Shown here in pieces: positions 1-8,918 of a stretch of 64,000 nucleotides of DNA. A program made the translations under genes and the position numbers. The notes beneath the pieces are model-generated. The model searched no databases and was not told the origin of the DNA. It worked only from the letters and a program-made list of their open reading frames with translations. The stretch spans positions 124,001 to 188,000 of the forward strand of contig NZ_BBOJ01000004.1 in the NCBI RefSeq assembly GCF_000974445.1, written 5' to 3'. Each line of letters begins with the position of its first letter. Position 1 is the stretch's first letter. This DNA comes from Lentzea aerocolonigenes (GTDB taxonomy: Bacteria > Actinomycetota > Actinomycetes > Mycobacteriales > Pseudonocardiaceae).

Positions 1-333
1 CCACCCGTGAGTCCGAATGACGGCAAAACGGACACCGCACGTCTGTTCACCCCTCCCCGGCGCAGCACCCGTCGCAGCAGCCGCACGAGGTTGGAGTTAC
101 CCACAACCTGTGGACTACTTACAACGGTGTAACCACTAGATGTAGGGGTAGAACCTAGATCGCGACGCAAGAGGTTGCAACTCGACACGGCGTGTCGGGC
201 GACACTCGGATGGAGGAATCCGGGATGAACTGCGGCTACTACCCACCGACACCGCAGCGTGACCGACGAGCAACCTCAGCGACGCCTGGCCGCGTGATAT
301 TCCTGTGACACGTCACTCGGGTGGCGCAACGAG
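1..333. promoter_or_regulatory. left-edge upstream region, possible nrdR/nrdJ control region
   Basis: No convincing gene lies here. The stretch holds a CCACAACCTGTGG palindrome near 109-121 and two CTAGAT hexamers (136-141 and 155-160) about two helical turns apart. In other actinobacteria nrdR or nrdJ lies close to lexA, and their promoters carry AT-containing NrdR boxes, so this may be the control region of a leftward ribonucleotide reductase gene outside the window. This is inference from position and motif style only. Confidence 0.3.
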
Positions 334-360
334 ATGAGGGAGATCGTCTTGGGGTCTGGG

Positions 361-768
361 GTGAAGAGGGCCGGTCTGCTGGCCCTGCTGGTGGCCGCGA
401 GCGGCCTGCTGGCACCGGCGGCACAAGCCGCCACCGGGTCGGTGACCGCGAAGTGCGTCGAAGGAAGCTTCAGCGGCAAGTTCACGCTGACCTACGACAT
501 CGGCACGGAGTACCGGCTGCGGAACGGCAAGGGCGCGGCGGGTCCGTACATCGCCGACACCGGAGAGATGCACGTCCGGGTGCACCACCGCGTGGGCACG
601 TCGCAGACCACGCTGTTCACCAAGTCGAGGACCGGCCTGAGGTCGGACGAGGTCGCCGAGGTGCCCGGCAACCGCGCGGCGGTGCCGCGCACGGGGCGTG
701 CCTGGGTCGAGGTGAAGTTCGCCGACAGCAGCGGTGAGAAGTGCACTGCCAGGGCGGACCTGCGCTGA
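361..768 (+). CDS. small secreted protein, unknown function
   Basis: Encodes about 135 aa. The N-terminus (MKRAGLLALLVAASGLLAPA then AQAATG) is a clear Sec signal peptide with a predicted cut after AQA. The mature part is about 110 aa, likely beta-rich, with two cysteines (KCVEG and EKCTA) that could form one disulfide. I chose the GTG at 361, which places the basic residues directly before the hydrophobic core; an ATG at 334 is an in-frame alternative. No family is recognised. Its stop codon overlaps the first codon of the downstream SARP-type regulator in a CTGA arrangement, so the two are probably translated from one message. Confidence 0.7.
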   Translation: MKRAGLLALLVAASGLLAPAAQAATGSVTAKCVEGSFSGKFTLTYDIGTEYRLRNGKGAAGPYIADTGEMHVRVHHRVGTSQTTLFTKSRTGLRSDEVAEVPGNRAAVPRTGRAWVEVKFADSSGEKCTARADLR

Positions 769-3700
769 GATATCTGCTGCTCGGACCGGTCACGGTCCTC
801 GGACCGGCCGGGCCAGTGCGCCCGGCCGGTCCGAAGCAGGCGTCGGTGCTGGCGGCGCTGCTGCTCAGCCCCGGCCAGGTCGTGCCGGAGGACCGGCTGA
901 TCGACCTGACGTGGGGTGAGCAGGCGCCGCGCAGCGCACGCGGGCGCCTGCAGGTGCACGTGTCCGACCTGCGCAAGCTGATCGGCGCCGACGTGATCAC
1001 GCGCGGCGCCTCCGGTTACTCGATCGAGGTCGAGCCCGGCGACCGCGACCTCGACCTGGTCGACGCCGCCGTCGCCCACGCCAGGACGCTGACCGGTGAG
1101 GCCGCCATCGCACGGCTGCGCGAAGCACTCGCGTTGTGGACGGGCACGCCGCTGGACGGCGTGAGCGACGAACTCGCCGAGCTGGAACGCCCGGCGCTGG
1201 TCGAACGACGGCTCGCAATCGTCGAGGAGCTGCACGAGCTCCAGATCGCCGCAGGCCACCACGCGGAAGCGGTGGGCGGCCTGCGCAAGCTCGTCGACGA
1301 GCACCCGTACCGCGAACGGTTGCGCGCCGCGCTGATGCTGGCACTGCACCGGTGCGGACGTGCCGCCGAGGCGCTGGAGGTGTACTCCCGGGGACACGAA
1401 CTGCTGGTGTCCGAGCTCGGCATCGAACCGGGACAGGCGTTGCGCGACGCGCAGCTGCGTGTCCTGCGCGGCGAGGACCGGGCTCCCACCCCGGCGGTCA
1501 CCGAGGTGCGGCCCGCCGAACTCCCTCTGGCCGCACGGGGTTTCGCGGGACGCGCCGCCGAGCTGGCCGCGCTGGAGGACGGCGACGACGGCGTGTGGCT
1601 GATCACCGGTACGGCCGGTGTCGGCAAGACCGCGCTCGCCGTGCGGTGGGCGCACGCGGCCCGCGACCGCTACCCCGACGGGCAGCTGTACGTGAACCTG
1701 CGCGGGTTCGACGCCGACGACGAACCGCTCACGCCGACCGCCGCGCTGGCGCAGCTGCTGCGCGCGCTCGGTTCCACACCGTCCGAATCGGACGACCAAA
1801 GTGGACTTTTCCGGTCGCTGCTCGCGGACCGGAAAGCGTTGGTGGTGCTGGACAACGCGCGTGACGCCGCCCAGGTGCTGCCGTTGCTGCCGTCGTCCGG
1901 CCGCGTGCTGGTGACCAGCAGGCACCGGCTGGGCGACCTGGTCGCCCGCACCGGAGCCCGCACGATCACCCTGACGCAACTGCCGGTGCGGGACTCGCAC
2001 GCGCTGCTCGTCGCGGCGCTCGGCGCGGACCGCGTGGCGGCCGAACCCGCTGCCGCGGCCGAGCTGGCCGAGGTGTGCGGGCACCACCCGCTGGCGTTGC
2101 GGATCGCCGCTGCCGGTGTGGGCACGAGCATCGGGTCAGTGGTCGCGGAGTTGCGCGCGGACCCGTTGCTCGCCTTCGACGGCGCGGAGCAGAGCGCGGT
2201 CGCCACGGCGTTCTCCGTGTCGTACCAAGCACTTCCCGCCGACCAGCAGCGACTGTTCCTGCTGCTGGGGGTCGTGCCGGGACCGGACTTCACGCCGCAC
2301 GACGCGGCCGCGCTGCTCGGCACCGACGCCGGCGTGGCGACCCGGTTGCTGCGCGGTCTGAGTGCCGCGAACCTGGTCGAGGCGCATGCGCCGGGCCGTT
2401 ACCGGTTCCACGACCTGGTGCGTCACTACGCCGAGGAACGGTCGGGCACCGAGGAGACCGCGCCCGCGTGGGAGAGGTTGTTCGCCGGCTACCTCGCGGC
2501 CGCCGACGCGGCCGTGACGAAGCTGGGCAAGCGAGTCGTGACACTCCCCCGCGACGACGATCCTCCAGAGAGCCCCCTGCGGTTCGCGGACAGCGCGGAA
2601 GCCGTGGCGTGGCTGGACGTCGAGGCGCCCAACCTGGTCGCGGCGTTGCGGCGGGCCGCGGTGACCGGCCCCCGCCCGCAGGTCTGGTACCTGGCCGACG
2701 CGGTGCGGCGGTTCTTCCACGACCACGGCAGGCGTGCCGAGTGGCTGGAGCTCGCGTCGGTGCTGTTGCCGGCGGCCCGGCGGCACGGTGCGCACGCCGC
2801 GGAAGCGTTGCTGCGCCTGACGATGGGCGGCGCGGCCTTCCGCGAAGGACGGCACACCGACGGTGTCGCGCACACCGAGGAGGCGGCGCGGGCGAGCCGC
2901 ACGTGCGGCTGGCGCGAGTGCGAGGCGACGGCCGTGTCGAACCTCGGGTCGATGCTCGACTGGACGGGCAGGCTCGCCGAGGCGGTCGAGCACAGTCTTC
3001 GCGCGATCGAGCTGTTCCGGGAGCTGGGCAACCCGTCCGGGGAGAGTCACGCACTGAACTCATTGAGCTGTCACTACCGGCAGCTCGGCGAGCTGGCCGA
3101 GGCGAGGAAGTGCCTCGACGAGTCGGTTCGGTTGTGTCGCAAGAACTCTCTCGCTTTCTGGGAGGCCGCGAACCTCGCGGACCTGGGTTCGGTGCTGCTG
3201 GCGCTCGGCGACGTCGCGGACGCCGAGCACACGCTCCTGCTCGCGCTGGAGTCGTTCCGCGAACAGGGATCCCGCTTCGGTGAGGCCACCGCGCTGAGCG
3301 GACTGAGCGCGGTGCACCTGGCCCGTGACGACCGCGAGACCGCCCGCCGGACCGCCGCCGAGGCGCTGGAGTGCGCCCGTCAGGACGGCGACCAGCAGGC
3401 CGAGGCGGTGGCGTTGATCGGACTTGGCCGCGCCACGTCCGAGGCGCAACACCTGGTGCGGGCGTTGGAGATCGCGGCGCGGTCCGGCCTGCGCGGAGTG
3501 GAGGCGGAGGCGTCCGCCGTGCTCGCTCACGTCCTCGCCGCCACCGATCCGGTGGCGGCGCGGTCGCACGCGACCGCTGCCCTCGACGTGGCACGAGCGG
3601 GCGGGTTGCGGCTCCTGGAGGCGGAGGCACTGCTCGCCGTCGCCGCCGCGGAGTCCGCCTCCAGCGGGGACGCGCAGGCCGGACGCGCGGTGCGGGAGGC

Positions 3701-3785
3701 CCTGCGCATCTGGCGCGACACCGGACACGTCACCGGTGCCGCACGCGCGACGCGCGCCCTGGAAGGCCTCACCGCGCGGTCGTGA
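765..3785 (+). CDS. SARP/AfsR-type transcriptional regulator (BTAD, NB-ARC, TPR)
   Basis: About 1006 aa. Domains in order: an OmpR-like winged helix (about residues 1-85, starting RYLLLGPVTVLG), a bacterial transcriptional activation domain (about 90-240), an NB-ARC ATPase with P-loop TGTAGVGKT near residue 285, and C-terminal TPR-like repeats. This is the AfsR/large-SARP architecture, which activates secondary metabolism or differentiation genes in actinomycetes. The start is unusual: CTG at 765 gives the family-typical N-terminus, a 4-nt CTGA overlap with the upstream gene, and an AGGGCGGA ribosome site six bases upstream. A GTG at 741 would add eight atypical residues. The target is not evident from the neighbourhood. 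Confidence 0.88.
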   Translation: MRYLLLGPVTVLGPAGPVRPAGPKQASVLAALLLSPGQVVPEDRLIDLTWGEQAPRSARGRLQVHVSDLRKLIGADVITRGASGYSIEVEPGDRDLDLVDAAVAHARTLTGEAAIARLREALALWTGTPLDGVSDELAELERPALVERRLAIVEELHELQIAAGHHAEAVGGLRKLVDEHPYRERLRAALMLALHRCGRAAEALEVYSRGHELLVSELGIEPGQALRDAQLRVLRGEDRAPTPAVTEVRPAELPLAARGFAGRAAELAALEDGDDGVWLITGTAGVGKTALAVRWAHAARDRYPDGQLYVNLRGFDADDEPLTPTAALAQLLRALGSTPSESDDQSGLFRSLLADRKALVVLDNARDAAQVLPLLPSSGRVLVTSRHRLGDLVARTGARTITLTQLPVRDSHALLVAALGADRVAAEPAAAAELAEVCGHHPLALRIAAAGVGTSIGSVVAELRADPLLAFDGAEQSAVATAFSVSYQALPADQQRLFLLLGVVPGPDFTPHDAAALLGTDAGVATRLLRGLSAANLVEAHAPGRYRFHDLVRHYAEERSGTEETAPAWERLFAGYLAAADAAVTKLGKRVVTLPRDDDPPESPLRFADSAEAVAWLDVEAPNLVAALRRAAVTGPRPQVWYLADAVRRFFHDHGRRAEWLELASVLLPAARRHGAHAAEALLRLTMGGAAFREGRHTDGVAHTEEAARASRTCGWRECEATAVSNLGSMLDWTGRLAEAVEHSLRAIELFRELGNPSGESHALNSLSCHYRQLGELAEARKCLDESVRLCRKNSLAFWEAANLADLGSVLLALGDVADAEHTLLLALESFREQGSRFGEATALSGLSAVHLARDDRETARRTAAEALECARQDGDQQAEAVALIGLGRATSEAQHLVRALEIAARSGLRGVEAEASAVLAHVLAATDPVAARSHATAALDVARAGGLRLLEAEALLAVAAAESASSGDAQAGRAVREALRIWRDTGHVTGAARATRALEGLTARS

Positions 3786-3818
3786 GCGGGGGTCCGCACC
3801 CGCTCACGACCGTGGACC

Positions 3819-4232
3819 TCAGGCCACGCCCGTGTCGGTGTCGCAGTACTTGAGCGTCGCGCCCTTCTCCTTCTGCAGACACACCTGCAGGTAGACCTTG
3901 GTGCCCTCGGGGATGTTGATGTCGTCCGGGTACGTGTTGCAGTTCAGCCGCGGGTCCTGGTGGTGGCCCGAGTGGTGCCACAACTTGTACTCGTACTGGA
4001 TGCCGTTGTGCGTGTAGGTGAGGCGACCGCGGACGCCGAGGTCGTCGTAGTCGCGGTCGCAGATCCCGAAGTGCTCGCCGTAGGCCTTGAACCAGGCCAT
4101 GCCGCCCTTGGGGTCCGGGTCATCGGTGTAGACGTCGACGTCCCGGGAAGCGGCGGCACTGGCGGCCGGCGCCATGGACATCACGGTGCCCACCGCGATC
4201 GCCGCGGCCGCGACGATTCGTCCGATCCTCAT
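3819..4232 (-). CDS. small secreted cysteine-containing protein
   Basis: 137 aa. The signal peptide (MRIGRIVAAAAIAVGTVMSM, then APAASAAA) is clear. The mature protein has four cysteines (FGIC, LNC, QVC and KYC), enough for two disulfides, and is rich in aromatic and His residues. The ATG at 4232 is preceded by an AGGGG ribosome site. It lies 22 nt downstream of the streptogrisin-like protease on the same strand, so the two are probably co-transcribed and co-secreted. The function is unknown; a protease partner, inhibitor or substrate is conceivable from context only. Confidence 0.7.
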   Translation of the reverse strand: MRIGRIVAAAAIAVGTVMSMAPAASAAASRDVDVYTDDPDPKGGMAWFKAYGEHFGICDRDYDDLGVRGRLTYTHNGIQYEYKLWHHSGHHQDPRLNCNTYPDDINIPEGTKVYLQVCLQKEKGATLKYCDTDTGVA

Positions 4233-4254
4233 TCTCGTTTCCCCTGTTCGTTTT

Positions 4255-5631
4255 CTATCGTGGAGCCTGCACGCGGAGCACTCCGGCGAGTGCCTTCTCC
4301 GCGAGCGAGGTGTCGGTGAAGTAGTCCCAGCAGCTGCCGCTGGTGTTGGTGCTGCCGCCGCTGAGCACGCCCTTGGCCGCGACGCCGCCGTCGCTGCGGA
4401 TCGTGTAGATCGGCGCGCCGGAGTCACCGCCCCTGGTGCACGCGCCGTCGCGGTGCCCTTCGGTGGCGTTGCGCAGGACCTTGCTGCCGAAGCGGACGGT
4501 GACGTACGTGGAAATGACCTTCCAGCCGCACATCTCGCCGGTCTTCTGGCCGCTCACGCAGTAGCGGTCGCCGTTGCCGGACCGGTTGCGCCACTTGTCG
4601 GTGACCGCGCGGGACTGGCCGGAGTTCGGGCCGCCGCGGTAAACGCGGTAGCTCGACGCTTTGCCGGACGACATCTTGATCGTGGAGACGTCACCCGAGT
4701 AATAGCTCTGGCCGTTCCACTTCACGGAGCCGGTGTTGTTGTTCCAGTTGTCGGCGGTGACCGTGCCCATCGTGCCGTTGTTGTTGCCCGCGGGCTTGTT
4801 CAACGACGTGCAATGGCCGGCGGTCAACATGTACGACTTGCCTTCGTGCACCCAGCCGAAAGCCGTTGTGCAGTAATCGAAGTAGGCACCGCCGAAGTAC
4901 GGGCTGGAGTCGTCCTGCCGGTTGTCCTTGAGCGCCGGTTCGGGCATGCCGGGAACCAGGTAGAGCGCCACCCGGTCCGCCCCGTACCGCGCGGCCAGGG
5001 CTTCCCGCAGCTCCTGCGTGACCGCCGAAGCCTTGACGAGCACACGGTTGTTGGGCGCGTCGACGTACGCGGTGCGCAGCTTGTCGCCACCCGGCAGCGA
5101 GGTTTCCAGCACCTCCTGCTGCACCTGGTCGAGCTCGGCGAGGCCGTACCGCACCTTCGGCACGTGCGGACGCACCGTCAGCGTCGGTCCGGCCTGCTGT
5201 GCGGAGAAGGTGTTGGCCCCAGAGTTGGCTTCCGCGTTCGATTCTGCGGCCGGTTTCTCGGTGACACCGTCGTCGGGGATGCTGCCGTCGTCCGAGCCCA
5301 ACCCCAGAGGGCTCGCCGCGACGGTCATGGCGGCGCTCGCGGCGTCGACGACCGGCTGGGACGCCGTCGTCCTCACCGGGGCGACGACGGTGTCGAACTC
5401 GGCGTAGGGCACCGAGAACTCGGCCGGAGCGGCCAGCGCGCGGTCCATCGCGACGTCGAGGGCGGCGCGCGTGGCGTCCGGCAGCGGCGCCTCGTCCTCA
5501 CGGGGATCGTGCGTGATGACGGCGACCGCGGTGCCCGTCGCGGGCTGGTCGCAGGTGATGGTCGCGGCGTGCGCGGGAACTGCGCTGGTGGCGCTCACCG
5601 CGAGGACCACGCCGATGATCGCGCGTCTCAC
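4255..5631 (-). CDS. secreted S1 serine protease, streptogrisin-like, with propeptide
   Basis: 458 aa. A signal peptide ending AHA is followed by a long pro-region of roughly 210 residues, whose end (LREALAARYGADRVALYLVP) resembles the alpha-lytic/streptogrisin propeptide. The C-terminal chymotrypsin-fold domain shows the triad: His in TAGHC, a probable Asp in GDVSTIKM, and Ser in GGDSGAP. Cysteine pairs flank the His and Ser regions. It should be exported, autoprocessed and act extracellularly on protein substrates. Translation starts at a GTG with a weak ribosome site. It is the first gene of a likely two-gene unit with the small Cys-containing protein downstream. Confidence 0.9.
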   Translation of the reverse strand: MRRAIIGVVLAVSATSAVPAHAATITCDQPATGTAVAVITHDPREDEAPLPDATRAALDVAMDRALAAPAEFSVPYAEFDTVVAPVRTTASQPVVDAASAAMTVAASPLGLGSDDGSIPDDGVTEKPAAESNAEANSGANTFSAQQAGPTLTVRPHVPKVRYGLAELDQVQQEVLETSLPGGDKLRTAYVDAPNNRVLVKASAVTQELREALAARYGADRVALYLVPGMPEPALKDNRQDDSSPYFGGAYFDYCTTAFGWVHEGKSYMLTAGHCTSLNKPAGNNNGTMGTVTADNWNNNTGSVKWNGQSYYSGDVSTIKMSSGKASSYRVYRGGPNSGQSRAVTDKWRNRSGNGDRYCVSGQKTGEMCGWKVISTYVTVRFGSKVLRNATEGHRDGACTRGGDSGAPIYTIRSDGGVAAKGVLSGGSTNTSGSCWDYFTDTSLAEKALAGVLRVQAPR

Positions 5632-5756
5632 CGCGACGTCAGCTGGTCACCGGGGTGGTGGATCTGTCTCGCCATGGTGCCTCCGCGGGTGGTCTCGTCT
5701 GTCGCACCGAATGGTGGACAGGACCGCTTCCGTGAGGCTTCGGTTTCGCTTCGGTC

Positions 5757-6038
5757 TTACGGGGTGACGCCGACCTGCTGCAGGTAGAGCACGCCGAGAG
5801 CGATGATCGTCAAAGCGCTGAGCACACCGACGGCGAGGAGTTCGAGCGCGGATTCACGCTTGGGACGGACCTCGCAGGAGCTCGACTCGCGCGAGCTCGG
5901 CACCGCGACCGGTCGCGGTTTGGTCGCCGGGCGCCGCGGCATGACGCGGGGACCCGAACGGAGTGGACGTCCCGCTGCGACGGCAGCAACGTCACTGCCC
6001 TCGACCCCCGGCAACCGCTTCTCGACGAGTACCGCCAT
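5757..6038 (-). CDS. small single-pass membrane protein divergent from lexA, probable SOS gene
   Basis: 93 aa from the ATG at 6038, which has a GGAGGG ribosome site; an ATG 12 nt upstream lacks one. The N-terminal 60 residues are basic and disordered-looking, and the C-terminus holds one membrane helix ([20 protein letters not shown]) followed by only a few residues. It occupies the position of mycobacterial Rv2719c and corynebacterial divS, SOS-induced cell-division inhibitors divergent from lexA. Unlike Rv2719c it has no LysM domain after the helix. Two tandem LexA boxes lie 33-64 nt upstream of its start, so DNA-damage induction is likely. A division-inhibitor role is inferred from position. 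Confidence 0.68.
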   Translation of the reverse strand: MAVLVEKRLPGVEGSDVAAVAAGRPLRSGPRVMPRRPATKPRPVAVPSSRESSSCEVRPKRESALELLAVGVLSALTIIALGVLYLQQVGVTP

Positions 6039-6070
6039 GACGCCCTCCATCGCAGGTCAAGCACCATGAT

Positions 6071-6086
6071 CGAACAAGGGTTCGAT
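6071..6086. promoter_or_regulatory. LexA (SOS) box, perfect consensus
   Basis: TCGAACAAGGGTTCGA matches the actinobacterial SOS box TCGAAC-N4-GTTCGA at all twelve fixed positions. It lies between lexA and the divergent membrane gene and is the box nearest the latter. Confidence 0.92.
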
Positions 6087-6102
6087 CGAACGTCCGTGCG
6101 AA
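6087..6102. promoter_or_regulatory. LexA (SOS) box, one mismatch
   Basis: TCGAACGTCCGTGCGA directly abuts the preceding perfect box and differs from consensus at one fixed base. Tandem boxes suggest cooperative repression of the divergent membrane gene. Confidence 0.7.
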
Positions 6103-6150
6103 TTTCTACCAGACCGACCCGCCGAATGCCACAACACGCCGACAAATACC

Positions 6151-6166
6151 TCGAACAGGTGTTTGA
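6151..6166. promoter_or_regulatory. LexA (SOS) box, one mismatch, lexA-proximal
   Basis: TCGAACAGGTGTTTGA differs from consensus at one fixed base. It lies 92 nt upstream of the lexA start and is well placed for autoregulation. Confidence 0.8.
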
Positions 6167-6257
6167 TCTGTGCAGCAAACACGACTACCGTCGACCACGA
6201 AGATCGACGGAGGCCGGAATCCCATTCGAACTGGGGGCGGCGAGGAGGACAGCGACC

Positions 6258-6950
6258 GTGGCAGGCAAGACGATCGACCCGGACCCCGCTCTTGTGGAGA
6301 CAGAGGTAAGCGAGATCGCGGGAAACGCCGGCCTGACATTGCGCCAGCGCAAGGTGCTCGACGTGATCCGTGACTGGGTCGACCGCTTCGGCTACCCGCC
6401 GAGCGTGCGCGAGATCGGCGAGGCCGTGGGCCTGACGTCGACCTCCTCGGTCGCGTACCAGCTGCGCGCGCTGGAGCGGAAGGGCTTCCTGCGCCGCGAC
6501 CCGAACCGCCCGCGCGCGGTGGGCATGCTGCCCGCAGAGATCGACCCCGGTCTCGACCCGATGTCCAAGCCGACGCCCGCGTACGTGCCGATGGTCGGCC
6601 GGATCGCCGCCGGTGGCCCGATCCTGGCGGAGGAGTCGATCGAGGACGTGTTCCCGCTGCCGCGCGAGATCGTCGGCGAAGGCGAGCTGTTCCTGCTGCG
6701 CGTCGTCGGTGACTCGATGATCGACGCCGCGATCACCGACGGCGACTGGGTCGTGATCCGCAAGCAGCCGACCGCCGACCAGGGCGAGATCGTCGCCGCC
6801 ATGATCGACGGCGAGGCGACCGTGAAGACCTTCAAGCGCAAGGACGGCCACGTGTGGCTGATGCCGCACAACCCGGCCTACCAGCCGATCAACGGCGACG
6901 AGGCCACCATCCTCGGCAAGGTCGTCACGGTGCTGAGGCGTCTCCCGTAG
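6258..6950 (+). CDS. lexA: LexA, SOS repressor and autopeptidase
   Basis: 230 aa. The N-terminal winged helix ([34 protein letters not shown]) binds SOS boxes, and the C-terminal S24 peptidase domain carries the Ala118-Gly119 cleavage site in IAAGGP, the nucleophile Ser153 in GDSM and the general base Lys190 in ATVKTF. RecA-ssDNA filaments stimulate self-cleavage, which derepresses DNA-damage genes. I chose the GTG at 6258 (GAGGAG site upstream) because longer versions add residues encoded across the SOS boxes. It is probably autoregulated. Its 3' end overlaps the convergent HTH gene by 26 nt. Confidence 0.97.
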   Translation: MAGKTIDPDPALVETEVSEIAGNAGLTLRQRKVLDVIRDWVDRFGYPPSVREIGEAVGLTSTSSVAYQLRALERKGFLRRDPNRPRAVGMLPAEIDPGLDPMSKPTPAYVPMVGRIAAGGPILAEESIEDVFPLPREIVGEGELFLLRVVGDSMIDAAITDGDWVVIRKQPTADQGEIVAAMIDGEATVKTFKRKDGHVWLMPHNPAYQPINGDEATILGKVVTVLRRLP

Positions 6951-7683
6951 TTCTCCGGGCTTTCTCACGCGCGGCCTTCTTCTTCTCGAAGAAGTCGAGC
7001 CACTTCTTCCTGGTGGACTCCATGTCCACCACGACGAACGCGAAGAACTGCCCCATGTCTTTGAGGCGTGCGCCGACGGGGGTGTCGAGACCGAAGATCT
7101 CGGCACCCTCCAACGCGGTGTGCGCCCACACGGAGTTGCGTTCCGCGCTGCTCAGCCACGCCCGGTACCAGATGTCGTCGTCCAGGAAGTAGCGCATGCG
7201 CTTGCCGTCGCGCTCGCTGCGCAACAACCCGAGGTCCTGCAGGTAGCTCGTCGACCGCGACACCGTGCCCGGACTCACCGACAGCCGCAGCACCAGCTCG
7301 GTCGCCGACAGGCTGCCCTTGTCGACCATGAAGATCTCGGCCAGGATCCGCGCCGCTGTCTTCGGTATACCGGTCTGCACGAACGACGCGACGAGCCGCA
7401 GGTGGAACTCCTGCACCTCACCAGGACTCCGCCCGAACGAGTACGCCTCGTCATCGACGTCGAGGTCGTCCACCGCGGGCATCCGCCGCATGGCCCGCTC
7501 ACTCGCCGCCCGATGCGCCGCACCCGGCCGGTAGCTGTTGTGGCCCCCGTTGCGGACCACCTCCCGCTGCACCGTCGAGGCAGGCCTTTGCAACCGCCTC
7601 CCGATTTCGGAGTAACCCAGCCCGTCCCACAGCCACTGGGCGATGAGCTGCCGTTCTTCCTCGTCTAGCCGCTTACCAGGCAC
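6925..7683 (-). CDS. transcriptional regulator with two HTH domains
   Basis: 252 aa. The N-terminus ([36 protein letters not shown]) resembles the HTH_38/IS30-type helix-turn-helix. A central winged helix ([40 protein letters not shown]) resembles GbsR/MarR-like regulators. The C-terminal 60 residues are helical and basic. Start is GTG with a weak ribosome site. It is divergent from the P450 gene across a 110-bp gap containing a dispersed repeat, so control of the P450 and of itself is the simplest guess. Its tail overlaps the end of lexA on the other strand. Confidence 0.75.
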   Translation of the reverse strand: MPGKRLDEEERQLIAQWLWDGLGYSEIGRRLQRPASTVQREVVRNGGHNSYRPGAAHRAASERAMRRMPAVDDLDVDDEAYSFGRSPGEVQEFHLRLVASFVQTGIPKTAARILAEIFMVDKGSLSATELVLRLSVSPGTVSRSTSYLQDLGLLRSERDGKRMRYFLDDDIWYRAWLSSAERNSVWAHTALEGAEIFGLDTPVGARLKDMGQFFAFVVVDMESTRKKWLDFFEKKKAAREKARRTTGDASAP

Positions 7684-7712
7684 AACCCCATCGTGCCTTG
7701 CGCTTCAAGCCA

Positions 7713-7782
7713 TTGCAATGAGTCTTTTGACTTCGTCCGCAAACGTTTTAGCTTGCAAGAAGGGGAAACAAGCTCATTGCAA
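7713..7782. repeat. dispersed hairpin repeat, copy 1
   Basis: Positions 7713-7749 are identical over 37 nt to 35466-35502. TTGCAATGAG (7713-7722) is matched by its exact inverse CTCATTGCAA (7773-7782), so the copy is a wide stem-loop. It fills the promoter region between the HTH regulator and the P450 gene and ends just before the P450 ribosome site. Confidence 0.8.
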
Positions 7783-7793
7783 AGGGGGAGGCA

Positions 7794-8918
7794 ATGCCAC
7801 TCAGCCCGATGACGTTCCCGGACGGCCACGTCGGCTGGCGAGCGCACGACCACGCCACGGTGCGGGCGGTGCTCTCGAACAACGGCTTCAGCATCCGGCC
7901 GGATCTGATGCACAACCCGTTCGGCCCGGGCAGCCCCGGCGACGCGCCGCCGTCGCCGCCCGGCGCGTTCACCGACCACGACCCTCCCGACCACACCCGC
8001 TACCGCGGCAGGCTGACCGGTCAGTTCACCGTTCGACGGATGCGGCTGCTCGCCGAGCGGCTCGAAGTGATCACGGCCGAGCACCTGGACGGGCTGGCGG
8101 CGCAGGGGTCGCCGGCGGATCTGGTGGAGCACTTCGCGGTGCCGGTGCCGGGGCTGATGATCTGCGAGCTGCTGGGTGTGCCGTACGAGCGGCGGGCCGA
8201 GTTCCAGCAGGACGCCACGACTCTCACGGGCGGAAGCGGCGCGGAGGCCGGCGAGGCCGAGGCCATGTTCGAGGCGTTCGGGAGGCTTCAGCGGTTCATG
8301 CTGGAGATGGTCTCGGCGAAGCGGGCGCGGCCGAGCGACGACGTGCTCAGCGACCTCGTCAACTCCGAGGTCACCGGTTCGGGTGATGCGCTGACCGACG
8401 ACGAGATGGCGGCCATGGGCATGGCGTTGCTCGGGGGCGGTCTCGACACGACGACGAACATGCTGTCCCTCGGCACGCTCGAACTGCTGCGCGACCCGGC
8501 GCGGGTGGAGGCGATGCTCGCGAATCCCGACGCCGCCGTCGAGGAGCTGCTGCGATATATCAGTTTGACGCCCGCGACTGTGCGCACGGCGTTGGAGGAC
8601 GTCGAGGTCGACGGCGTCGTCGTGCGCAAAGGCGACACCGTGCTCGTCGAGCTCGGCTCCGCAAACCACGACCCGGCGCGCTACGCGGATCCGGACGTCC
8701 TCGACCTGGCTCGTGGTACGGCCGGGCACCTGGCGTTCGGCCACGGCGTTCACCAGTGCATCGGTCAGCACCTGGCGCGGATCGAGCTGAAGATCGCCTT
8801 CCCGGGCCTCTTCACGCGGTTCCCGAAGCTGCGTCTGGCCGTGCCGGAGGACGAGCTGCCGCGGCGGGCGAGCCTGGTGATCGGCGGGCTCGAACGGATG
8901 CCCGTCGCCTGGGACTAG
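7794..8918 (+). CDS. cytochrome P450
   Basis: 374 aa, slightly short for a bacterial class I P450. The heme ligand is Cys322 in FGHGVHQCIG. The I-helix oxygen-activation motif is present as GGGLDTTTN, and the K-helix ExxR as EELLR. It should be a soluble monooxygenase that needs a ferredoxin and reductase from elsewhere, since none is adjacent. An AGGGGGAGG ribosome site precedes the ATG. Sequence style is CYP107/CYP105-like, suggesting oxidation of a secondary metabolite or xenobiotic; the substrate is unknown. A GATATATC palindrome is embedded in the codons for RYIS. Confidence 0.93.
   Translation: MPLSPMTFPDGHVGWRAHDHATVRAVLSNNGFSIRPDLMHNPFGPGSPGDAPPSPPGAFTDHDPPDHTRYRGRLTGQFTVRRMRLLAERLEVITAEHLDGLAAQGSPADLVEHFAVPVPGLMICELLGVPYERRAEFQQDATTLTGGSGAEAGEAEAMFEAFGRLQRFMLEMVSAKRARPSDDVLSDLVNSEVTGSGDALTDDEMAAMGMALLGGGLDTTTNMLSLGTLELLRDPARVEAMLANPDAAVEELLRYISLTPATVRTALEDVEVDGVVVRKGDTVLVELGSANHDPARYADPDVLDLARGTAGHLAFGHGVHQCIGQHLARIELKIAFPGLFTRFPKLRLAVPEDELPRRASLVIGGLERMPVAWD
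8554..8561. repeat. GATATATC palindrome inside the P450 gene
   Basis: Part of a 15-mer (CGATATATCAGTTTG, 8553-8567) that recurs exactly at 9703-9717. The frame reads CGA-TAT-ATC-AGT-TTG, using A/T-rich codons in an otherwise G/C-ending gene. Confidence 0.75.

Noticed and set aside
492-2087. Long minus-strand frame opposite the SARP gene
   Set aside because: High-G+C shadow: low-complexity Arg/Gly-rich translation with no domain, antisense to a clear regulator.
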